Shown here: one piece after another, positions 30,977 to 39,448 of the stretch
Numbering within the stretch: the stretch's first letter is position 1
How the letters are laid out: the number at the start of each line of letters is the position of its first letter
DNA from: Eubacteriales bacterium
GTDB taxonomy: Bacteria > Bacillota > Clostridia > Lachnospirales > Lachnospiraceae
NCBI GenBank assembly: GCA_030524785.1
Contig: JAUNFZ010000007.1
Span: 1 to 56,436, forward strand
Length of the DNA: 56,436 nt
Reading direction: 5' to 3'
Notes under the pieces: model-generated
Seen by the model: only the letters and a program-made list of their open reading frames with translations
Database searches by the model: none
Told to the model about the DNA's origin: nothing
Position numbers and translations under genes: made by a program

Positions 30977-31732
30977 ATGAACAGACCGCAGAACATTTTA
31001 ATTATGGAAAACGATATACCGACAGCGCGCATACTGCGCGGTCATCTGCGGTCAGATTTCCGGGAGGCCGCTGTCGTTTTTGACAGCGCCTCGGTTTTGA
31101 AGGAGCTTTCCGCTCTGCCGCCTGATGTCCTTCTTCTGGACAGCGACGCACTGCCAGCCGGGAAAACAGCTTCCCTCTGCCGGGAGATTCGCAGTCTGTG
31201 CTCTGTGCCGGTGATGCTTCTCTTTACCGAAATGTCCACAGAGGAAAGAATACAGGCACTGCAGGCCGGCGCCGACGACTATCTGCAAAAACCGCCCAAT
31301 CTGAGGGAACTGTCCGCAAAAATTGACGCTCTCTGGCGCCGCTTTATGATGCAGCCAAAGCCCTCGTCTGCCCCGGAAAAATGCGTAGACTATCCGCAGC
31401 TTTTTATCAATATGACAAATTATTCCGTTACCTGCGACGGCGCGCCGGTGGATATGCCGCCGAAGGAGCTGGAACTTCTTTATTTTCTTGCTTCTTCCCC
31501 AAATCAGGTGTTCACCAGAGAGCAGCTTCTGGACCACATCTGGGGATACGATTATATTGGCGACTCCCGCACGGTAGACGTACACATCAAGCGCATCCGG
31601 GCAAAAATAAAAGACCATTCCTCATGGTCTTTAGATACTGTCTGGGGCGTAGGCTATCGTTTCAGCCTTCATTCCAGTCATATTTCGTCAAATGGCCCGA
31701 CAGCGCCATCTGCGCAAACTGATTCTGTCTGA
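30977..31732 (+). CDS. Orphan OmpR/PhoB-type response regulator with altered acidic pocket
   Basis: 251 residues, ATG at 30977 after AGAAAGGAAAACGG. The receiver (1-115) has Asp55 in VLLLDSDAL as acceptor, Thr in LLFTEMS and Lys in YLQKPPN. The usual acidic pair after the first strand reads Glu11-Asn12 (ILIMEND), which may weaken Mg2+ binding. The winged-helix domain (about 130-228) is canonical: PPKELELLYFLASSPNQVFT, then REQLLDHIWGYDY and RTVDVHIKRIRAKI. A Ser-rich tail of about 22 residues continues past the usual GVGYRF end. No histidine kinase is adjacent. The last 71 bases overlap the 3' end of trmL on the other strand. Confidence 0.88.
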   Translation: MNRPQNILIMENDIPTARILRGHLRSDFREAAVVFDSASVLKELSALPPDVLLLDSDALPAGKTASLCREIRSLCSVPVMLLFTEMSTEERIQALQAGADDYLQKPPNLRELSAKIDALWRRFMMQPKPSSAPEKCVDYPQLFINMTNYSVTCDGAPVDMPPKELELLYFLASSPNQVFTREQLLDHIWGYDYIGDSRTVDVHIKRIRAKIKDHSSWSLDTVWGVGYRFSLHSSHISSNGPTAPSAQTDSV

Positions 31733-32165
31733 GCGCTTCATACAGAACAATGGCCACAGAATTTCCCAGATTCAGAGAACGTATATCCTCAAGCATAGGG
31801 ATACGCACGGCTGTTTCTCTGTATTTCAATAGGATCTCCTCCGGGATGCCTGCGCTCTCCTTTCCGAACATCAAATAGCAGTCCGGTTCATATTTCACCT
31901 GCGTATAGGTTTTTTCTGCTTTCGTCGTGGCCATGTAAATTTTGGCGCCCGGATTTTTCTCCAGAAAATCTTCAAAATTAATATACCGGACGACATCCAG
32001 CTTGTCCCAGTAATCCATTCCGGCGCGCCTAAGCGCCTTTTCATTCAGCCGAAACCCCAGCGGTTCTATAAGATGCAGGCGCGTGCCGGTGGCAACGCAG
32101 GTCCTGCCGATATTGCCGGTATTTGCCGGTATTTCCGGCTCCAAAAGAACAATGTTCATTGCCAT
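31662..32165 (-). CDS. trmL: tRNA (cytidine(34)-2'-O)-methyltransferase
   Basis: 167 residues from the ATG at 32165, which has GGGAG at normal distance; the ATG two codons on is also possible. SPOUT-family features: LLEPEIPANTGNIGRTC at the N-terminus, then LMFGKESAGIPEE and RIPMLEDIRSLNLGNSVAIV forming the trefoil-knot SAM site. It methylates the wobble nucleotide of tRNA-Leu isoacceptors. It is the last gene of a long minus-strand operon; its start overlaps the stop of the AIR-synthase-like gene by one base (TGATG). The final 71 bases overlap the convergent response-regulator gene. Confidence 0.92.
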   Translation of the reverse strand: MAMNIVLLEPEIPANTGNIGRTCVATGTRLHLIEPLGFRLNEKALRRAGMDYWDKLDVVRYINFEDFLEKNPGAKIYMATTKAEKTYTQVKYEPDCYLMFGKESAGIPEEILLKYRETAVRIPMLEDIRSLNLGNSVAIVLYEALRQNQFAQMALSGHLTKYDWNEG

Positions 32166-33223
32166 CACGCTTCTCCCTTCTGTGCACCGGCGCATTTGTC
32201 CGGCGAATGTCCGCACTCATCCCCGCTACCCGTTCCCCGCTCATACAGAACACGGTAAATCTCGTCCTGTGCAGGGCGCGAAAGGAAACGCCTCTCCTCG
32301 CCGTTTTTCAGCACTCTGTCCCTGGAGGCATTTGTTTTTCCAATCACAGCCGCCTCAATGCCCCGGCGTCCCAGTTCCCGGGCCATGCTCTCTCCGTCCT
32401 GCGCCGCAATCAAAAGCGCGCCGCCGGAAATCAGGCAGTATGGATTGCATCCAATGTATTCGCACACCTCTATCGTCTCCTGTCGGATAGGGATACGCCT
32501 TAAATCTGCTTCCAGGCCGATTTCCCCGCCCTGGCACATTTCCCAGAGCGCGCCGAAAACACCTCCCTGGGAGACGTCATGAAGGGCCGCCGCCCCAAGC
32601 GCCGCGGCCTCCCGGGCCTCCCTAAGCACAGAAATACTGGCGCCAAGCTTCTTTGCCCCTTCCACAAATCCTAACGTAAAACGACCAAGGAGCTGCTGTT
32701 CATAAGCGCGGGCCAAAAGAGACGTCCCTTCCATTCCCGCATACCCTGTCATCAGAAGATCCATTCCCGGACGGATATTGCCCGCCGTAAGCGCCGCCTG
32801 TTCTGTGAAACCCAGAGCTGTCACCTGAAGAACCGGCCGGTTTACCGCTGCCGTCACCTCAGTATGCCCTCCGGCAATTCCAATCCCATATGTCCCGCAG
32901 ACAGCCGACACCATATTCATCAGCTCCTTCAGTTCCTCCTCGCAGAATGTCGGCGGCAGAAGAATCGTGACAAGAACGGCCGAGGGCAAACAGCCGGAGC
33001 ATGCCAGATTATTTAAGGCATGCTCCACACTGTAAATTACATTTACACTTGACTCTATCGCGGCAGAATGGACTGCGCACGATATTATACGTTTATTGTT
33101 GACATCAAACAGTGCGCTGTCGTTTGCCGCACCCGCCCCCTGCACAGTATCTGCACCGGGGAAACGGCAGTATTTCAACACCGACCGTTTTAAAATCGTT
33201 TCTGAAATTTTTCCTGTTCTCAT
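32165..33223 (-). CDS. AIR synthase-related (PurM/HypE-fold) protein
   Basis: 352 residues of the PurM superfamily: an N-terminal ATP-binding half with VTILLPPTF and GIGIAGGHTEVTAAVNRPVL, and a C-terminal half with ALHDVSQGGVFGALWEMC and LISGGALLIAA. These are the motifs of the AIR synthase/HypE/ThiL/SelD family, which activate a carboxylate or amide by ATP. No purine, hydrogenase or thiamine gene is adjacent, so the substrate is unknown. It differs from true PurM in length and from HypE in lacking the C-terminal cysteine. The neighbours (VanW gene 22 bases upstream, trmL downstream) do not point to a pathway. Confidence 0.82.
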   Translation of the reverse strand: MRTGKISETILKRSVLKYCRFPGADTVQGAGAANDSALFDVNNKRIISCAVHSAAIESSVNVIYSVEHALNNLACSGCLPSAVLVTILLPPTFCEEELKELMNMVSAVCGTYGIGIAGGHTEVTAAVNRPVLQVTALGFTEQAALTAGNIRPGMDLLMTGYAGMEGTSLLARAYEQQLLGRFTLGFVEGAKKLGASISVLREAREAAALGAAALHDVSQGGVFGALWEMCQGGEIGLEADLRRIPIRQETIEVCEYIGCNPYCLISGGALLIAAQDGESMARELGRRGIEAAVIGKTNASRDRVLKNGEERRFLSRPAQDEIYRVLYERGTGSGDECGHSPDKCAGAQKGEA

Positions 33224-33245
33224 ATTCTTATCTGCCTGATACGGA

Positions 33246-34895
33246 TTACCAGGTCACAACCCCCGAATCGCTGCCGCCCACATAAACCTCACCGTCCGTA
33301 GTGTCAATGTACTGGCCGGTGCCTCCGGTGGTATCGATGTACTGGCTCGCATCCCCGGTGGTATTCGCCCCCGTACTGTCTGTGGCCGCTGTATCTGTAG
33401 TTCCGGTTCCCGCCGCAGCATCTGTCGCTGCTGTTCCGTCCGTCTGCTGGGTGGTATCTACGGTTGGCTGCTGGACTGCCGAAGCCGTGCCGCCATAAAT
33501 CGCTGCCTGCACAGTTGCCAGATCATTAGAATAAACGGCGCTCATAAAGGCATCCGACGCGCCTGCCGTCCCCACTTCATATCTGGCCGGAGACGCCTCA
33601 TAGACGCTGGAATTGACCTGTGTATCTGTGGTCTGTCCGTTCTCTGTAACACTTTTCCAACATTCCGCCGTAAGTCCGCCTGTAGCTGCCTGCACATTCA
33701 CCAGATAACCCACCGCCTGCTCCGGCACTGCCGTCAGGATGGTTCCGCTGGCTTCAAGCTGGCTGGTCGTTACACTGTAGTAGTATACGGTTCTGTCCGC
33801 CGGCCTCGTCTCTTTTCCATAAACAGAAAACGTCAGCACACCGCCGTAGGCGTAACCCGAAATAAAGATCGGCGTATCCAGATTGTTTCGAAACACCAGG
33901 TCCATTGCCCCCTCCGCGATAGCCGCATCCATAGAGGGCTCCACATAGGACACTGTCATGGTATGGCAATGGCGCTCCACGATCTCAAGCTCCGCCTGCA
34001 GAAGCGCATTATACAGCGTCGTAGAAACCTGGCAGATTCCTCCGCCGTAACCCTGCACTACCTGCCCCATAGAATATTCGGGGGCCAGCTCATAACCATT
34101 TTCCGCATTGAAGGGAACAAGATGATCGCACACAGAAAACGTCTCTCCGGGATAAATCACATGGCCATTAATCAATTCCGCGCCGCGTTCCACGTTCATA
34201 TTGCGCCCCGTTGTAGAACCGTAATAGGTGGTGTACGTTCCAAGCAAATCCTGAATCGTCTCCAGATCCTTTGTGTCTCCCTTCGGTTCCTCCAGCTCCA
34301 CAGAAAGCGCCACCGTACCTGAACCGCCCTGCCATTCGCCGGCAATATACTCCTGGACTGCTTTCACAGATTCTTCTACGTTAATCACCTGGCCTGTCAC
34401 GCCTTCTACCAACTCAAAGCCTGCGCTTCCGTCCGAAGTAATCGTAGCCTCCTGGGGCTCTTTTTCAAACTGCATACAATTTTCTTCAATAAACTCCCGC
34501 ACTGCATTTTCGTTGGCGGAAAATTCAAGCTTCAGCTCACGGTTTTCCCTGGCCAGATCCTTTTCATCCTTATACCGCTTTACCGGATTGCCTGAATTTC
34601 CAATCTCAACCGCATCACGGACAATATTTTTGTTTTCCCAATGCAGACCCAGATCGCTGGCGGAAGCCTCCACGCTGTCTTCTCCCACCTGCACGGTAAT
34701 CGTGGCGTTTCGTATCTGCTGTACCCGCTGCTCTACCATGCTCTGCGCCGCCGCATAATCCAAGCCGGAGACGTCCATATCGTTAATATAAACGCCCTGG
34801 CCAATCGTCTCCTCTGCGCCAGCCGCTGCAGACGCTGCCGCAATTCCAACGCAGGCCATCACAAACGCAGCCGCAAGCTTTCTTCTTAACCTCAT
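33246..34895 (-). CDS. VanW-family cell-wall protein (YoaR-like)
   Basis: 549 residues. A signal peptide (RRKLAAAFVMACVGIAAASA) is followed by peptidoglycan-binding-4-type repeats (about 35-230, GVYINDMDVSGLDYAAAQSM) and the VanW domain (about 230-370: YPGETFSVCDHLVPFNAENG, GIVPQVSTT-like GGGICQVSTTLYNALLQA). The C-terminal 90 residues are low complexity, rich in Thr, Gly, Asp and Ala, and include the doubled segment QYIDTTGG/QYIDTTDG. VanW proteins are envelope proteins of unclear biochemical function in Gram-positives. Within the operon it follows the 35-residue peptide gene (40-base gap) and precedes the AIR-synthase-like gene. Confidence 0.88.
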   Translation of the reverse strand: MRLRRKLAAAFVMACVGIAAASAAAGAEETIGQGVYINDMDVSGLDYAAAQSMVEQRVQQIRNATITVQVGEDSVEASASDLGLHWENKNIVRDAVEIGNSGNPVKRYKDEKDLARENRELKLEFSANENAVREFIEENCMQFEKEPQEATITSDGSAGFELVEGVTGQVINVEESVKAVQEYIAGEWQGGSGTVALSVELEEPKGDTKDLETIQDLLGTYTTYYGSTTGRNMNVERGAELINGHVIYPGETFSVCDHLVPFNAENGYELAPEYSMGQVVQGYGGGICQVSTTLYNALLQAELEIVERHCHTMTVSYVEPSMDAAIAEGAMDLVFRNNLDTPIFISGYAYGGVLTFSVYGKETRPADRTVYYYSVTTSQLEASGTILTAVPEQAVGYLVNVQAATGGLTAECWKSVTENGQTTDTQVNSSVYEASPARYEVGTAGASDAFMSAVYSNDLATVQAAIYGGTASAVQQPTVDTTQQTDGTAATDAAAGTGTTDTAATDSTGANTTGDASQYIDTTGGTGQYIDTTDGEVYVGGSDSGVVTW

Positions 34896-34935
34896 TTATT
34901 TATACCCCCGAGCTATTATAGACGACTGTACGCAA

Positions 34936-35043
34936 TCAGAGGAAAGCTCCGATAATCGTTGTCACTACCATGGCAAGCACCAGCAATCCTGCAATAATGC
35001 CCGCGATCATTCTTTTTCTTTTCGTATTTCTCATATCCATCAT
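34936..35043 (-). CDS. 35-residue single-helix membrane peptide
   Basis: The ATG at 35043 follows AAGAGGTGACAGAT. The product reads MMDMRNTKRKRMIAG, then a hydrophobic stretch (IIAGLLVLAMVVTTIIGAFL) up to the TGA at 34936-34938. A basic N-terminus and one helix predict a membrane peptide with its N-terminus inside. It lies between the DnaQ-like exonuclease (five-base gap) and the VanW gene (40-base gap), so it is translated from the operon message. I recall similar very short proteins in other Lachnospiraceae but cannot name a family. Too short for routine gene calling. Confidence 0.72.
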   Translation of the reverse strand: MMDMRNTKRKRMIAGIIAGLLVLAMVVTTIIGAFL

Positions 35044-35048
35044 ATCTG

Positions 35049-35780
35049 TCACCTCTTAATCCTTCCATGTGTGGTAAGTAACCGGTCGATCAGCCTCGAC
35101 GCTTCATTTTTGGTCAGGCTCTCAATATCGACATCCAGCTCTATTCTATGATATTTTACCAAATCTATCAAGTACGCTTTTTGAAATTTTGTGGCAGGCC
35201 CCTGTTTTTTTGCCTGATACACAAGAGGTTTGGGCAAAAACGCCTTTTCATCCGCTTCTTCAAAGTCTTTTGCCAGTTTTTCATAGAGCAGATGCGCCGC
35301 GTATGCGTCGTCAACGGCTCTGTGGCTTTGGCGCTGTTCAATGCGGTAGTACCCGCACAGTGATTCCAGACTTCTGCTTGGAAGCTGTGCTAAAAAGCGG
35401 CGGGCAATTTTCAGTGTGTCAATTCCCAACACTTCAAATTTTTCTCCCTGATTTACCGCCTGATGTTTTATAAAGCTGTAATCAAAAAGAATATTGTGGC
35501 CCAAAACCGGCCTCTGCCCGCAAAAATCCAGCAGTTCCTCCACTGCCTGGCACGCCTTTGGCGCCTCCCCCTTTTCTCTGGCGGCTTCCATCATCTCCTC
35601 CGTGATGCCGGTCAGCCGGGTAATCTGCCATGGAATCTTCATCTGGCAGTCCACCAGCGTATGATACGTATCCGTCACCACTCCGTCCTGCACCCGCAGG
35701 GCGCCAATCTCCAAAATTCTGTCCCTTGATGCGCTGAGTCCTGTTGTCTCCAGATCCAGCGCCGTGTACTCCCTGATCAT
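35049..35780 (-). CDS. DnaQ/PolC-type 3'-5' exonuclease
   Basis: 243 residues. The DEDDh exonuclease motifs are complete: YTALDLETTGLSASRDRILE (Exo I, DxE), VLGHNILFDYSFIKH (Exo II) and SHRAVDDAYAAHLL (Exo III, H..D). A 70-residue C-terminal extension (FLPKPLVYQAKKQGPATKFQ, then LIDLVKYHRIELDVDIESLT) contains a SAP/HTH-like helical segment that may bind nucleic acid. It resembles stand-alone proofreading-type exonucleases of Clostridia. ATG at 35780 after AAAGGATATCGA. It lies 55 bases after the B12 radical SAM gene and five bases before the 35-residue peptide gene. Confidence 0.88.
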   Translation of the reverse strand: MIREYTALDLETTGLSASRDRILEIGALRVQDGVVTDTYHTLVDCQMKIPWQITRLTGITEEMMEAAREKGEAPKACQAVEELLDFCGQRPVLGHNILFDYSFIKHQAVNQGEKFEVLGIDTLKIARRFLAQLPSRSLESLCGYYRIEQRQSHRAVDDAYAAHLLYEKLAKDFEEADEKAFLPKPLVYQAKKQGPATKFQKAYLIDLVKYHRIELDVDIESLTKNEASRLIDRLLTTHGRIKR

Positions 35781-35835
35781 TCGATATCCTTTCTTTTTTC
35801 TTCGGATTTGGGTGTCGAAACACCCGGATTTATGA

Positions 35836-37665
35836 TTACACGGATGCTTCGTGCTTCGCCAGAAGAAATTCTTCTGTGACGTCTCTTACTGCCACATTCT
35901 GGCTCAGCGGATCTCTCTTTTGATAGTCGAACAGGATCCACTTTTCCTGCCAAAAGCCTTCTTCAGAGAACGCGTACGTAAAGCACTCGATATGCGTCAT
36001 ATGCATCATCTGCTTTGCGCTTCGCCCTTCGTACCCGCGCAGAATCTCGCGCCGCCGCTCCTCCCGCTGATAAAATTTCAGTATTTCCTCTTTCCTTTTT
36101 GAAAGATCGGGCGACCAGTCCGGGCGGCTTTTGCTGTTTTCCCGCAGATACAGGTCAAGCGTCAGCAGTTCCTCATATACCGGATCTTTGCTTTTTTCGT
36201 GAATAAACCGGCGCAGAAGTTCCAGGCGTGCGATTCTGGAAAATTTCATATCCTTTTTTGTGCTGCGCTTATAAAACTCTGCCAATTCTTCAAACATTGC
36301 AAAGGGATGTGCAAATTCTCTTTCCAGCCTCCTCAGAGTGTTTGCAAACTGCCCGCTGTTATAATACACCTCCAGCATCTCCTCAGTGTCCTTAAGCTTC
36401 AGAATTTCATCATAGGAAATCCACCTGCTGAAAAACACCTCATACGGCGGCGTACCGTGATAACACAATCCATATTCCCCCGCCTTCTGATACATAGCAG
36501 AACCTTTTAAAACCTTGAGAAACCCCAGCTGCAGCTGCTCCGGGTGCAGGGCGTACACGTCATTAAAAGATCTGACAAAGCTTTCGTAGTCCTCAAAGGG
36601 CAGCCCCGCAATCAGGTCAAGATGAATATGTATGTTATGTTTCCCGGCCAGTTTCCGGACAATGCCTGCCAGCCGCTCAAAATCAGAAATACGCCTGATC
36701 TCCCGAAGGGTCTGCAAATTGGTAGACTGGACGCCGATTTCAAGCTGCACCAGCCCGGGCCGCAGGCTGCCAAGAAGCTCTATCTCATCCTCTTTCAAAA
36801 GATCTGCCGCAATTTCAAAGTGGAAATTTGTAATGCCGTTGTCGTGTTCTTTTATGTAATTCCAGATTTCCATGGAGTGTTCGTGCCTGCTGTTAAATGT
36901 GCGGTCCACAAATTTCACCTGGGGAACGCGCCGGTCCAGAAAAAACTGCAGTTCACGTTTTACCGTTTCTGTGCTTCTGAATCGCTGGGTTCTGTCAATG
37001 GAAGACAGACAGTAGCTGCAGGAAAACGGACATCCCCGGCTGCTTTCGTAGTATACGATACGATTTTCAAAAGCCGCGATATCCCCATAGGGGAAAGGCA
37101 GCGTATCCATGGAAAGAGGCGGCCGAAGCGGTGTTGTGATCACCTCGCCGCTGCTGTTTTTGTAGACTATGCCGCGCACTTTTGAAAAGCTCTCACCGCC
37201 GGCTCTCGAAAGGCTCTCCCCACCGGCTTTCGGGAAACTCTCCCTGCCGGCTCTCCACAGGCTTACCAGCTCGCAAAAGGTTTCCTCTCCCTCCCCGGTC
37301 ATAATTCCTCTGACGCCCGGATGACGCTTCAGAAATGCTTCCGCATCATAGGACACTTCCGGGCCTCCCAGCCAGATCTGCGTATCCGGCAGAATCCCCG
37401 GAAGATTCTCTATCAGTTTTTCTATGATCTCCAGATTCCAGATATAACAGGAAAAAGCCAGTATCCCCGGCTTTTTTCTATAAATCTCCCGCAGGATGAC
37501 GTCTGTTTGGTGATTGATCGTAAACTCGGCAATCTCAATGTCGCCCGCCGGCTCCCGCAGCTTTCCTTCTCTTTTATCATATGCCTGCACAAATGCTTTC
37601 AGACTGTAGACCGCAGGATTTGAATGTATATATTTTGCGTTTATAGCAGCAAGTAATATTTTCAT
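35836..37665 (-). CDS. B12-binding-domain radical SAM protein (DUF4080 type)
   Basis: 609 residues from the ATG at 37665 behind GGGAG; an ATG 22 codons earlier lies in the preceding gene's spacer and lacks a site. The N-terminal domain (1-150) is a B12-binding Rossmann fold without the cobalamin-lower-ligand DxHxxG. The radical SAM barrel has CPFSCSYC near residue 212 for the 4Fe-4S cluster and IHLDLIAGLPFEDYESF. A C-terminal DUF4080-like region follows. Residues 136-160 contain three tandem eight-residue repeats (37184-37255). The reaction is unknown; relatives act in methylation or in tRNA/cofactor chemistry. It sits in an operon with a second radical SAM gene. Confidence 0.85.
   Translation of the reverse strand: MKILLAAINAKYIHSNPAVYSLKAFVQAYDKREGKLREPAGDIEIAEFTINHQTDVILREIYRKKPGILAFSCYIWNLEIIEKLIENLPGILPDTQIWLGGPEVSYDAEAFLKRHPGVRGIMTGEGEETFCELVSLWRAGRESFPKAGGESLSRAGGESFSKVRGIVYKNSSGEVITTPLRPPLSMDTLPFPYGDIAAFENRIVYYESSRGCPFSCSYCLSSIDRTQRFRSTETVKRELQFFLDRRVPQVKFVDRTFNSRHEHSMEIWNYIKEHDNGITNFHFEIAADLLKEDEIELLGSLRPGLVQLEIGVQSTNLQTLREIRRISDFERLAGIVRKLAGKHNIHIHLDLIAGLPFEDYESFVRSFNDVYALHPEQLQLGFLKVLKGSAMYQKAGEYGLCYHGTPPYEVFFSRWISYDEILKLKDTEEMLEVYYNSGQFANTLRRLEREFAHPFAMFEELAEFYKRSTKKDMKFSRIARLELLRRFIHEKSKDPVYEELLTLDLYLRENSKSRPDWSPDLSKRKEEILKFYQREERRREILRGYEGRSAKQMMHMTHIECFTYAFSEEGFWQEKWILFDYQKRDPLSQNVAVRDVTEEFLLAKHEASV
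37184..37255 (-). repeat. Three in-frame 24-bp tandem repeats in the B12 radical SAM gene
   Basis: Units 37184-37207, 37208-37231 and 37232-37255 share the pattern GAAA.GCTCTC.C..CCGGCTCTC and encode ESFPKAGG, ESLSRAGG and ESFSKVRG-type octapeptides. The copies differ in four to eight bases. They lie in the linker between the B12 and radical SAM domains. Confidence 0.8.
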
Positions 37666-37676
37666 GTCCCGGCTCC

Positions 37677-38189
37677 CTACATCAGCTCGCTCACCAGATA
37701 ACCATAAATCTGCTGGCTTTTTTTCTTCCAATTGTCGCAGAGTACAATCGCCTGCTGTTCCAGAGGCACCGTCAAAGACACCTCCACCAGCACCGCATTT
37801 TTTTCTTTTACCTGAAGCTGCGCCGTAAATTCATTCGTTTTAGTCCGGTGATAGTCGGCGATCACCGAATTTTCATTGCGCATCTTCAGCTTATTTTTCC
37901 TGAAATATTCCTCGATGTCTCTGCGGATACCGGACGATACGTCGTTTCCAAAATACTCCAGCGTCTCCCTGCCGCTTTCCGTCATGGCGTAATGGGTGCT
38001 GTTGCGTATGGTCTTTGCCTCGATCAGACCCGATTCAAGCATCTCCGACAGAGTTTCCTGCAGCGTAAAATAATCCGTATACTGCTCTCCAAGAATAAAG
38101 GTGGAGATCTGGCTGTTCGTAAGCTCAAAATCCACTCTGCCAAGCATGGTCAATATAATCAGTTTGTAAAGTGTATGCGCATCTTTCAT
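37677..38189 (-). CDS. DUF4364 family protein (predicted transcription regulator-like)
   Basis: 170 residues from the ATG at 38189, which follows GGAGATAGCT; the longer frame upstream reads back into the radical SAM gene. The N-terminal 75 residues look like a winged helix (LYKLIILTMLGRVDFELTNS, LQETLSEMLESGLIEAK, HYAMTESGRETLEYF), as in PadR/DUF4364 proteins. The remaining 90 residues are an alpha/beta domain of unknown role. DUF4364 is nearly restricted to Clostridia. It lies 11 bases before the B12 radical SAM gene and 41 bases after the other radical SAM gene. A regulatory role is suggested by fold only. Confidence 0.85.
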   Translation of the reverse strand: MKDAHTLYKLIILTMLGRVDFELTNSQISTFILGEQYTDYFTLQETLSEMLESGLIEAKTIRNSTHYAMTESGRETLEYFGNDVSSGIRRDIEEYFRKNKLKMRNENSVIADYHRTKTNEFTAQLQVKEKNAVLVEVSLTVPLEQQAIVLCDNWKKKSQQIYGYLVSELM

Positions 38190-38230
38190 AGCTATCTCCA
38201 TTCTGCCCGTCCATAATCCCAGGCCATTTT

Positions 38231-39268
38231 TCAGTGTTTCGGCACTTCTGCACACCTTCCCTGCCAGGTATTGCGCTCCTTCATACGGCTGTGTATCCGA
38301 TTCAGCACCGTGCGTTTCCGGCAGCTCCAAAGAGGCGCCAAAAGAAGCTCTCTCGGGCCGTCCCCCGTCAGCCGGTGCACAACAATCTCCGGCGACAGGC
38401 GCTCCAGGCAGTCAATCACCAGCTCCACATATTCTTCCATTTCCATCACACGGATCGGAGGGTTGGAATGTCCGTTCTGCTGGCCTTCACTTTGCAGGCC
38501 TTCGCTTTCCAGACGTTCGTTCCGAAGATCTTCACTTTCCGGATGTCCATTCTGTGCCTCAAATCTTCTGCCGAGTTCCGTTCCTTTTAAAATATGCAGA
38601 AGCTGAAGCTTAATTCCCTGGATTTCGCACCCGTTCAGGTAGCGGATAGTCTCAAAAATCTCTTTTCTTCCCTCTCCGGGCAGTCCCAGAATCGTGTGGA
38701 CAATCACTTCTATCTTTCGCTCTCGAAGCTCCCGGACAGCCCGTTCAAAGCAGGGCAGCTCGTATCCTCTGCGGATAAGGCACGCCGTATTTTCCTGCAC
38801 TGTCTGAAGCCCCAGCTCTACCCAGACCGGTTTCACCCGATTCAGACGTTCCAAAAGATCCAGCGTTTCCTCCGGCAGGCAGTCCGGCCTCGTGGCCACC
38901 GACAGCACCGCCACGTCTTCATCCGCCATGGCTTCCGTAAAAATTTTTTCCAGATAATCTGCCGGTGCATACGTGTTTGTGTATGCCTGAAAATATGCGA
39001 TATATTTTTTTGCCGGCTTTTTCCCCCTCAGAGCCTCCTTCTGAGACTGTATCTGCTCCGTTATAGACAGCCCTTTATCCGCAGCAAAATCGCCGCTTCC
39101 GCCCGCGCTGCAGAAAATGCAGCCTCCCGTGCCAATCGTTCCGTCCCGGTTTGGACACGTCATTCCGCCGTTTAAGGAGAGTCTGTACACCTTCTCACCG
39201 AACTGCCGGCGCAGGCGAAAATCCAGGGAATAATATGGTTTTTCGCCCCACAATGTCTGTGATCTCAT
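38231..39268 (-). CDS. Radical SAM protein, TIGR01212 (YhcC) family
   Basis: 345 residues. The ATG at 39268 is preferred: AGGGTGA precedes it, and the upstream in-frame ATG falls on the -10 box of the promoter. The family's cluster motif with wide spacing is present (LSLNGGMTCPNRDGTIG, then GGCIFCSAGGSGDF). Barrel signatures are YFQAYTNTYAP, VATRPDCLPEE, ELGLQTVQE and VHTILGLPGE. About residues 236-262 contain a Glu/Ser/Leu-rich insertion made of five-residue repeats. YhcC proteins are widely conserved; a role in tRNA or ribosome-associated modification has been proposed but the reaction is uncertain. It is the first gene of an eight-gene operon. Confidence 0.88.
   Translation of the reverse strand: MRSQTLWGEKPYYSLDFRLRRQFGEKVYRLSLNGGMTCPNRDGTIGTGGCIFCSAGGSGDFAADKGLSITEQIQSQKEALRGKKPAKKYIAYFQAYTNTYAPADYLEKIFTEAMADEDVAVLSVATRPDCLPEETLDLLERLNRVKPVWVELGLQTVQENTACLIRRGYELPCFERAVRELRERKIEVIVHTILGLPGEGRKEIFETIRYLNGCEIQGIKLQLLHILKGTELGRRFEAQNGHPESEDLRNERLESEGLQSEGQQNGHSNPPIRVMEMEEYVELVIDCLERLSPEIVVHRLTGDGPRELLLAPLWSCRKRTVLNRIHSRMKERNTWQGRCAEVPKH
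38471..38560 (-). repeat. In-frame 15-bp tandem repeats in the TIGR01212 radical SAM gene
   Basis: Six consecutive 15-base units (starting at 38471, 38486, 38501, 38516, 38531 and 38546) share a TTC.CTTTCC.G.. core and encode pentapeptides such as ESEDL, NERLE and SEGLQ. The outer two units resemble each other (TCCGTTCTG, TCCATTCTG). The block is an insertion between conserved parts of the protein. Confidence 0.75.
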
Positions 39269-39287
39269 TTCTTTCACCCTGCTATTC

Positions 39288-39316
39288 ATTATAACTTTCG
39301 CCACTTTTCCTGTCAA
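39288..39316 (-). promoter_or_regulatory. Consensus sigma-A promoter of the eight-gene operon
   Basis: Minus strand TTGACA (39311-39316), a 17-base spacer and TATAAT (39288-39293), perfect at both boxes. The start of transcription near 39281 leaves only about 13 bases before the ATG at 39268. The promoter rules out the upstream ATG, because that codon lies on the -10 box. Confidence 0.85.
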
Positions 39317-39448
39317 CCTGGAGGGACTTCAAAACTGCCAGCCCGGACGAACTTCAAAACCCTCTTTTCCTGCGGCTGCAAAAATGATATACTGTATTCA
39401 AAATCTTACACAATCTGGCCTTTGGCCTGCCCACAGGAGGGATTCCAT

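Noticed and set aside
35810-35825. Hairpin GGGTGT-CGAA-ACACCC between the B12 radical SAM and DnaQ-like genes as a terminator
   Set aside because: It has only a 6-bp stem and no T tract on the minus strand, so it probably does not end the operon.
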